DNA of 64,000 nucleotides from assembly GCA_903813345.2 (NCBI GenBank), contig CAIIXF020000011.1:22303754-22367753 (forward strand). Direction: 5' to 3'. The translations under genes were made by a program, and so were the position numbers. The notes under the pieces are model-generated. The model was not told the DNA's origin. It ran no database searches and worked only from the letters and a program-made list of their open reading frames with translations. This document shows, in pieces, positions 57,121-64,000 of the stretch. This DNA is from Owenia fusiformis (taxonomy: Eukaryota > Annelida > Polychaeta > Sabellida > Oweniidae). Position 1 is the first letter of the stretch. The number at the start of each line of letters is the position of its first letter.

Positions 57121-58198
57121 TAGCATAGTAGCCGAGACAACACAAGTCCCAAGTCTGTATTTTTACTCTCATTTCTTCACTTTTAAGAGTTAAGTCACCA
57201 CATTTTGCATGCATATTCCTTGCAGAAATCCTAACATAGAATTTTATTGGTTTGGATTATAACTTATTTGTTGAAAATAGAGAAACATTTGATTCTGATT
57301 GGTCTATAATCAAAACTTGCCATTTTCAGCGACAAATGCATTATTTTAACTTTATATAAAAAATCACTACTTTTGGTGTAATCATTCCAAATTGATCACA
57401 TGTTTCCTTTTTCAGCAGAAGTGTAACTATTTTGGGATAATTGAGACATATCCGAGAAAAATGGTATGCAGAAACATGATATTTGAAATAAAACGGGGCC
57501 AAAAAGGACCCCTGAAGATGCCTGCATTATTTGAGATTTTTTGCGTGTTTTAATTTCCTGAAAAATGGATGGGGTAGGGGAGTGGCATACCCTTTGGGCT
57601 TATTCCAGTAACCATTTTAATCAAATGAATGATGACATATTTGGTATCATCTTAAAGCTTGTAATGTGTGCGTTAATTTGGTACCCGTATTATGACGTCA
57701 GATGCTATATTGTGATGTCACAGTAGAAACAAACGATCTTAAAGGGGAAATTAAGCACCAAAATGCCCCAAAATAATGGTGTGACTCCACCACTGTTTTG
57801 CCAATTCACTGCTTGCCACAATCAATGAATGCATTTCTCATTGAGGTACTCTTCCAATGCATGATCTGATGACTGGCAAAAAATATCTAGGATGATAGTT
57901 ATTGTCAATAAGATTAGAGACACCATATTGTCTCTATCATTTATAACTTCGATTTTTATTAATAATGTCAAAATGTTGCATTTGTTACACAAAATGGATA
58001 ATTCTGATAATGTACCAATACAAATCAAATGTTTCTCTATTTTTAACAAATAAATTATAATCGAAACCAATAAAATTCTATGTTAGGATTTCTTCAAGGA
58101 ATATGCATGCAAAATATGATGACTTAACTCTTAAAAGTGAAGAAATGAGAGTAAAAATACAGACTTGGGACTTGTGTTGTCTCGGCTACTATATTAGC
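57121..58198. mobile_element. ~1.08 kb foldback element
   Basis: The left arm ATAGTAGCCGAGACAACACA is mirrored by TGTGTTGTCTCGGCTACTAT (with CAAGTCCC/GGGACTTG adjacent). The arms run about 200 bp. No coding content. Confidence 0.85.
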
Positions 58199-58227
58199 TG
58201 AAAAGAAATGTTTACCATGCTTTAATA

Positions 58228-58996
58228 CACTCCCCTCCATAAGTTTGGCAACCTTTTTCCCCCATTAAACTGCGTGTTAAAGCCTCTTTACGTTTGAATT
58301 TTTATTTACTTAACCGGCGATGAAATAACTTATAATATTGATGGAAACGTAACTTGACTTTATTTCCAATACCTTCAAATTTTCTCATTTTTTCCTCAAT
58401 TACAATAGGTCGAAAATTGATGATAAAGATGAATTTTTGAAAATCGTCATTCCCATGTAATCCAATGGGAAATGGAGGGTTCGGGGCAAATCAAAATATT
58501 TTTATCTAGAAAATTGAATTGTCTAACTTTTTTGAACACTAAGTGTTTAGTTTATTTGATGAATATTAAAGTTACAGCGCTTCAAAGTCATTTTTGAAAA
58601 TAATGTTTCGCCTCCTGTGTTATTTCAATGGGAGAGGTTTTTTGAAAAACAATTTTGACTTTAAAGCCCTATAACTTTGTTGAACCTGAAGAAACATATC
58701 AATTTTTTATTAAATAAAGTTAGCAAATTCAATTGCCTGCCTAACTCGTATTTTTGCAAGGACTCGGATAGATTGATATTCTGTCATATGACTTGCGGCA
58801 AACCTACCATTTCCCTTTGGTTAACATGGGAATGTCGATTTTCAAAAATTCATCAAATTTATCATCAATTTTCGACCTATTGTAATTGAAGAAAAAAATT
58901 GAGAAAATTTGGAGGTATTGGAATTAAAGTCAAGTTACGTTTCCATCAATATTATAAGTTATTTCATCGCCGGTTAAGTAAATAAAAATTCAAACG
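58228..58996. mobile_element. ~770 bp foldback element
   Basis: CATTCCCATGTAATCC..., GGTCGAAAATTGATGATAAA and AAGTTACGTTTCCATCAATA have inverted partners across a centre near 58620. The left flank carries ACTCCCCTCCATAAGTTTGG, also found in the 4 kb foldback. Confidence 0.82.
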
Positions 58997-59009
58997 TCAA
59001 ATTGATATC

Positions 59010-59205
59010 CGATGATGTCAATTACTGCGTATTAATAGATGCGTGTGACAACAAAAATATTTGAAATAAGTTCACAATTTTTGAACAAACAGTTTGATTC
59101 TTTAAAACAATATTTTGAAATAAAATAGATTAGAATGTATGCTATCCGATGGTGTCAATTACTGCGTATTAATATATGCGTGTGACAACAAAAATATTTG
59201 AAATA
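59010..59205 (+). repeat. Direct repeat of a ~62 bp unit
   Basis: TGTCAATTACTGCGTATTAA and GCGTGTGACAACAAAAATAT occur in both copies (about 59015-59075 and 59150-59208). Confidence 0.85.
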
Positions 59206-59208
59206 AGT

Positions 59209-61690
59209 TTTCTGAACAAACAGATCGTTATAAGAATTTTTTGGTCTATATTCAAAAGAAAGTAAATAGAACCAGCTTATTTTCTTATCTTATGAAAAAA
59301 TGGAGACGGTCACCGATCACCTCGATTTTTGCACCAAACGTGCTCTTTTATCTGCAGCTATAGCTACTACGATTACAGAAAAATTGTTCATGGCAGAAAA
59401 GTACCGGGGAAAAATCCAGAGGGGGTAGGGGGTCATCCGACCTGCCTGCATAATGAATCTTGGATAATGTTTTGTAACGGTTTTTTAAGTTCATTATTAA
59501 ATATCACCCAAAATGGCTAAGGACGATTGAACATTATTTTGTATTTTTTTTTATATAAATAAGAAATAAATTCAATGATATTTAGTGGCCGATGAATATT
59601 ACGTCCGAAATTTCAATACACACAAAACATACTTGATAATAAATACCGGAGCAATGCATAATAATATTTATTCTAAATCATAAAATCCATGTTGTTATAT
59701 TTAATTCAATTCTTGCTTCAGTTTTTCACGATGCGGTTTAATCAAAATAAATATTTTCTCCGGCATCCTTGCGCGCCGTTGGCTAGCACATTTTGATTAA
59801 TTAATTAATAATTATATTTTATAAATATATGAACATACTTACTTCTACACAGTTCATTGAATTCTTCAATTCACATATGTATTTGTAAATTCCAAGGAAG
59901 CTAAGGATCATTCATACGACTGAAATGCAAGCTTTATCAAAGCAAATAAAGTTGAATTATAAGATGTCGCAGACAGAAATTGGCCCCTCTGCATATTCTA
60001 CAAGCAGGAGGTGTCAACTTGTGTCCGTTCTTCTAAGTTTCTCCAAAATTATAATTTACAAAAAACATTCACACGTTCATTCCGTAGTCGTATACTTGCA
60101 CTATAAGTTGCATTATAAGTTTGATAAGTTGTTTGTACCTGGAGTGGGAAAGCAACGCTGTGTCACATCAAAAATGTATTTAAGGTAATCAAGTGCTTCG
60201 TTGCTAGTATATATTATTTTCAAAGAAATGTTTTGAGGGGGCTTACAACTGTTAAAATATATGAAGGAGGTGTGGACAATTCGGGTGTCAGAATTTCTGT
60301 TCCTTCCTTACAATAGAGTTTCAATTAAGAAGTACAGTAGCTTTTCAACTTTTTATGTACCACTACATGGTTCATCTTTTGTCAAACTTAGTTTTTGAAT
60401 ACCTTTTGAAAATTAAACATGTATCAATATAAATCCATGCTAAGTTTTACAATTAAAATTCAATAAAGTGAACTTAATAAGTTAATATCCGTTCATGTAA
60501 AATCGATTGGGTCTATTGATCAGTCTACATATCTTAGATTTGTCCCATTTGTATTTTAGAAGGTGTAAAAATTATTTTTTATGAATCAATGCAACTGCTT
60601 TGATGCATCATCTGATTTAAAAAAAATTACTCTGGGTTCAATTTTTGCCTAATTTGGAACAGTCGTAACGATTTGGTCGAAAGCAATTATTCGTCAAAAA
60701 TAGACAATAGTTTTCTTGGAATCGCAAGTTACGATCGTACCAAAAATGAAACCCTGTATTGTAGCAAAAATGAGACAGTCGCTTTTTAGCATCATTTGAG
60801 AAATATTTGGGATTTTTTCTCTAAAAATCAGGGTTGTTTGGAAAAATCCTCTATTAATTATATATTAAGATGTAAATTAATTGTTTATCTTTTATCAATT
60901 TTTAATATCAAGTCAAGAATTTTTTGATTCTGTTGTATTGTACTTAATCTCATCAAATATCATCGTACTTGTATTCTTCTACTGTCATCATCGAACTCAG
61001 CTTTAATGGTGTTTTATAAGACTATAACTTTACGTTCATATTACCGACGAATAATTTAATAAGTTACTGATCCCACTGATTCCAGTTCTGGTTTAGATCG
61101 CGAGAAATCCCAATTTTTAGCGCTTATGATTTTTTAAGACTCCCGATTTTGAATGATAAAACTTTTTAAAGAACAAAATGGTCAAAGAGCTAGAATTGTC
61201 AGAGTAGCCCCCAGGTTTCCTAGTAAACTGAGCCCCCGGCCTTGGCAAAAGCTGGCTACAGGCCTGAAACTTGAATACCTTTAATGGCTTTAGATATGAT
61301 TACTTGGCCTGACATCTTTAATTTCAATATGCACAGCCCAGCCATCACCATGACAACCGTTTAACTAGTGGCCCTGAGTTCATTATTGGTTATATAACGG
61401 AATGCAATTTCGTGAAATAGCGTGTTCTGGTTGGCTTTGAAACCTTGTCTAGCTATTTGTAAATTCGTTCTTACACAGTTTTAAGCCTAGAATTGTGTTG
61501 TCAAGTCTTAAAAATATCTATATTTTGGTTTGAAAGTAGAGTATTTCGTATTTGTACGGAATAAGGACCGACGAAGGGACCGGGTCAACATTTCAATGTC
61601 CGGGGGGGGGGGGGGGGTTAAAACTATCTAATTCGGTGACAGGCATGATTAAGTCAAAGAACTCTGAGCAATATGCAAATCGTTTGGTCC
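59209..61690. other. Intergenic, no gene seen
   Basis: AT-rich spacer. I found no supported gene on either strand. A G homopolymer of about 15 lies near 61602. Confidence 0.5.
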
Positions 61691-62300
61691 CTGTTTTGAA
61701 CGTGTACCCTCATTGCTGAATCTTTTAATGTTGACGTGTTTATGTTAATTAGCTACTTCGTTCTTAAACAGTCTTCAATACGTCCATCTCGTTCGCAGTT
61801 CGTTCAGGTTGCACCACGTCGGTGTGCAACGTCGTAGAACGCTACGTTCATTCGTTCGCACTCAGTTTAAAACAAGTTTTGAAGAACGCAGCAGTGGCAA
61901 CTTGTTTGGTGTGATAGCTATATTTTTTGCTAACTCGTTCATAAGCAGTGTTAAATACGTTCTTAATCAGTTTAAACCCGTTTGCAATTAGTTCTACCTC
62001 GTTCTCAATACGTCCTTAGACAGTTCAACTCGTTGTTAAAACGTCCCTGGTAGGATTGAAGTACGACGGTTCCGTTCCTAGTACGTCCAGCTCGTCGTTT
62101 GTACGTTGTCAATTGTTCTAATTGTAGAACGTATCGACCACGAGAACATTTTGAGCATGTTCTAAGTTCTAGACGACCTACCCGTTCGAGTACGTTCGAT
62201 GAAGTTTGTAAATAGACCCCAAACGGTTCTAAGTACGTCCAGTCCGTTCTTACACAGTTGAAGCTCGTTTTCGAGAACGTAGTGAAAACTAGTTTGGTGT
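61690..62300. repeat. Degenerate repeat rich in GTTC...ACGTCC words
   Basis: CGTTC, ACGTCC and ACGTTC words recur every 10-40 bases. Two longer related blocks, ending CTTGTTTGGTGTGATAG and CTAGTTTGGTGTGATAG, lie about 390 bp apart, indicating decayed tandem units. Confidence 0.6.
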
Positions 62301-62310
62301 GATAGTAGGG

Positions 62311-62716
62311 TTAGAGAGCACTACGTTGGACTTGTTCTAGGGTATTGATGTTCCTTTGGGTATGGGGATTCCAGATTGAGGCACAATACTCAAGGTTGGG
62401 CCTAACGATTGAAGGCTTTTTCTTTGAGGGATGTGGGGCAACCTCGGAGGTTGCGACGCATAACTCGAAGTGCTCTGGTGGCTTTAGAGACCGCATTCCC
62501 AGTTTGTTCATTCCACCTGAGGAAGTCAGTAAAGATGGCCAAGTTATGGGTGCGAGGGTACTTCAGAGAGGATGGTGTTACAGAGTGTGTAGTCAGTGCG
62601 TTTGCGACTAATGCGGAGGATATGACACTTTTGGCATTCAGGCCAAGTTTTAACTGAGGAGGAGTTTTGGCTGGGTTTTTACCATGTAAGGGGGAGATTT
62701 TTGACAGTTTTGGCAC
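62311..62716 (-). pseudogene. LINE RT C-terminal fragment, frameshifted
   Basis: Two overlapping minus-strand frames give FTDFLRWNEQTGNAVSKATR ... LRVMRRNLRGCPTSLKEKAF and then RPNLEYCASIWNPHTQRNIN. This is the conserved C-terminal region of CR1/Jockey-group RTs, broken by a frameshift near 62410. Confidence 0.82.
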
Positions 62717-63134
62717 CAGGGGGAATCGGCCAGTCCCACCGCCCCCCCCCCCCCCCCCTGGCTACCGGCCTGGCATATCTCTGCACAGTGCACACTTAGC
62801 TTGTAAAATTCAATTAGGTGGTGCTGCCATCTTTACAATGAAATTCTATGTTTTATATCTTTCTAAGTCGCTCGATAGAGGTCAGTGTTCTCAATGTTTA
62901 CTTTTCAGCAGCAGAAGTTTGAAATCGTTGGAAGTCGAACTCCCGAACATAATCTAGGATTACATCTTTTTGACAGCTGCACAAACCTTCAACTAACTGC
63001 CTGTTGAGAGATAAGTCTACAAGGAACCTATCTTACAAGTCACAAAATGCCTTTGCAAGGATAAACACACGAAAACAAATGTAAACAATTTCGGAGTTTT
63101 CGAATTTTCAGATTTTTGCAACTTTTTAGCAACA

Positions 63135-63475
63135 ATGGCAGAAGTTGTAGATTCAACAGAGATAACATTAACTGGATCAACAACTGATTTCTCATTTTCG
63201 GATACGCCCCCTGATACCCCTCCAGTTCCTCCAGACCCACATGAACCTGCAGTAAAACGTACAGATGATGCTCCTATTGCAGAAGATGAAGATACTGCAA
63301 CCCTCGCTCTGTTGGACCCAAATGTGTTTCTTGCACCGGAGTGCCAAGTGGATCATGTAGTGGTGTATTTAGACAGAGCTGAAGTATGTAGATCCCTCAA
63401 GGCAAAATTGAATCGCGGGGAAAACGAAATCACTATTGGCCAATTGTCTTCGAGCATCGATAAGGACTCCATTAG
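63135..63475 (+). CDS. First exon of a DUF4139 / F37C4.5-like gene (3' partial)
   Basis: ATG in good context (CAACAATGGC) opens 341 nt ending at donor AG|GTAAGG in phase 2. An acidic, Pro-rich N-terminus is followed by VVYLDRAEVCRSLKAKLNRG and ENEITIGQLSSSIDKDSIR. This matches the start of the DUF4140/DUF4139 proteins (F37C4.5-like), where V-Y-x-D-R-A-x-V and I-x-x-L-x-x-x-I-D-x-x-S-I-R are the usual landmarks. The molecular function of the family is not established. Remaining exons lie beyond the window. Confidence 0.82.
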
Positions 63476-63477
63476 GT

Positions 63478-64000
63478 AAGGAGAATACTTTGGGTTTCAC
63501 CCCATAACTGTGGAGTTGAATTTTCAAATCACCTCTACAACTACTTGTGTATTGAAATCTTATGGATGAAAATGAGCTGGGTTAGTGGTTATTTAGATCA
63601 AATTCAGCTTTATGTCAACTACTGACACTTTTTAGCCCTAGATTTCAATACAAAAGTTGTTCGGGGTGATTTGAAAAATCAACCCCACATTTATGGGGGT
63701 AGCTTTGGGTTAAGGACATTTCGATGGGGTAGGGGATCGGAAGGGACGAAGGGACTATAGGGAAGGGTAAAACCTATATGTCATATACTTAATATTTTAA
63801 TTCTGTATATAGATTCCCTGATTTGTGTTAATACAGAAATGTTCATCTATTATCATTTTAACATGACCTCAAACAGTCAAGCCCTTTGGCCAAGAGCAAT
63901 AGAATCATTAGGGGAACACTGATTGATTGTACCAAATGCACATATATGAGCTGTACTGTTGAAAAATAGTAAATATATACAGGTAAAGAGCAAAGGTGAA
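63478..64000 (+). other. Intron 1 of the DUF4139-like gene
   Basis: No further exon is visible before the window ends. Confidence 0.6.

Noticed and set aside
62667-62957. Frame with a run of prolines (62742 region)
   Set aside because: The prolines come from a C homopolymer. The rest has no recognisable features.
1-64000. CRISPR arrays, bacterial operons, ribosome binding sites
   Set aside because: The tandem repeats have no regular short repeat-spacer pattern, and the genes have spliceosomal introns, so the DNA is eukaryotic.

Overview
This window is animal (metazoan) nuclear DNA: AT-rich, with short exons bounded by GT/AG introns, chimeric extracellular proteins built by exon shuffling, non-LTR retrotransposon (LINE) relics, many foldback elements, and AATAAA polyadenylation signals. 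The combination suggests a repeat-rich marine invertebrate (lophotrochozoan or invertebrate deuterostome). The sequence alone does not fix the phylum. I assembled the gene models by hand from splice sites and reading phase, and cross-checked two paralogous genes against each other.

Layout. Positions 1-272 hold the last exon of a gene entering from the left. Gene A (1842-30184, + strand, 18 exons, 1469 codons) encodes a secreted mosaic protein: signal peptide, lysine-rich helical domain of no family I recognise, CCP/sushi-like module, two LamG-like jellyroll domains, trypsin-like protease 1, thrombospondin type-1 repeat, trypsin-like protease 2, short TSP1-like module, helical spacer and cysteine-rich EB/EGF-like tail. 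Gene B (38349-46895, + strand, at least 14 exons) is a tandem paralog with the same order of modules but without protease 1. Almost all module boundaries are phase-1 introns. Position 53171-54118 (- strand) is an intronless 315-codon gene of unknown family. At 63135 the first exon of a DUF4139 / F37C4.5-like gene begins and runs out of the window.

The rest is mostly mobile DNA. Gene A's 12.8 kb intron (9917-22755) carries a Tc1/mariner relic, a LINE with endonuclease and reverse transcriptase, three further LINE relics, a palindrome with a tRNA-like sequence at its apex, and a ~155 bp satellite array. The next introns hold a 2.5 kb foldback with internal tandem repeats and a ~780 bp-arm inverted repeat interrupted by a 996 bp transposon. 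Further foldbacks lie at 31.8-35.8, 36.3-37.3, 48.6-49.8 and 55.2-59.0 kb.

Function, inferred: A and B look like secreted or extracellular recognition/proteolysis proteins, with lectin-like LamG and CCP modules attached to serine proteases in the manner of complement-type or developmental proteases. All catalytic triads are intact. The two most unusual points are the clean presence/absence of one whole protease cassette between neighbouring paralogs, and the non-basic activation site of that extra cassette.
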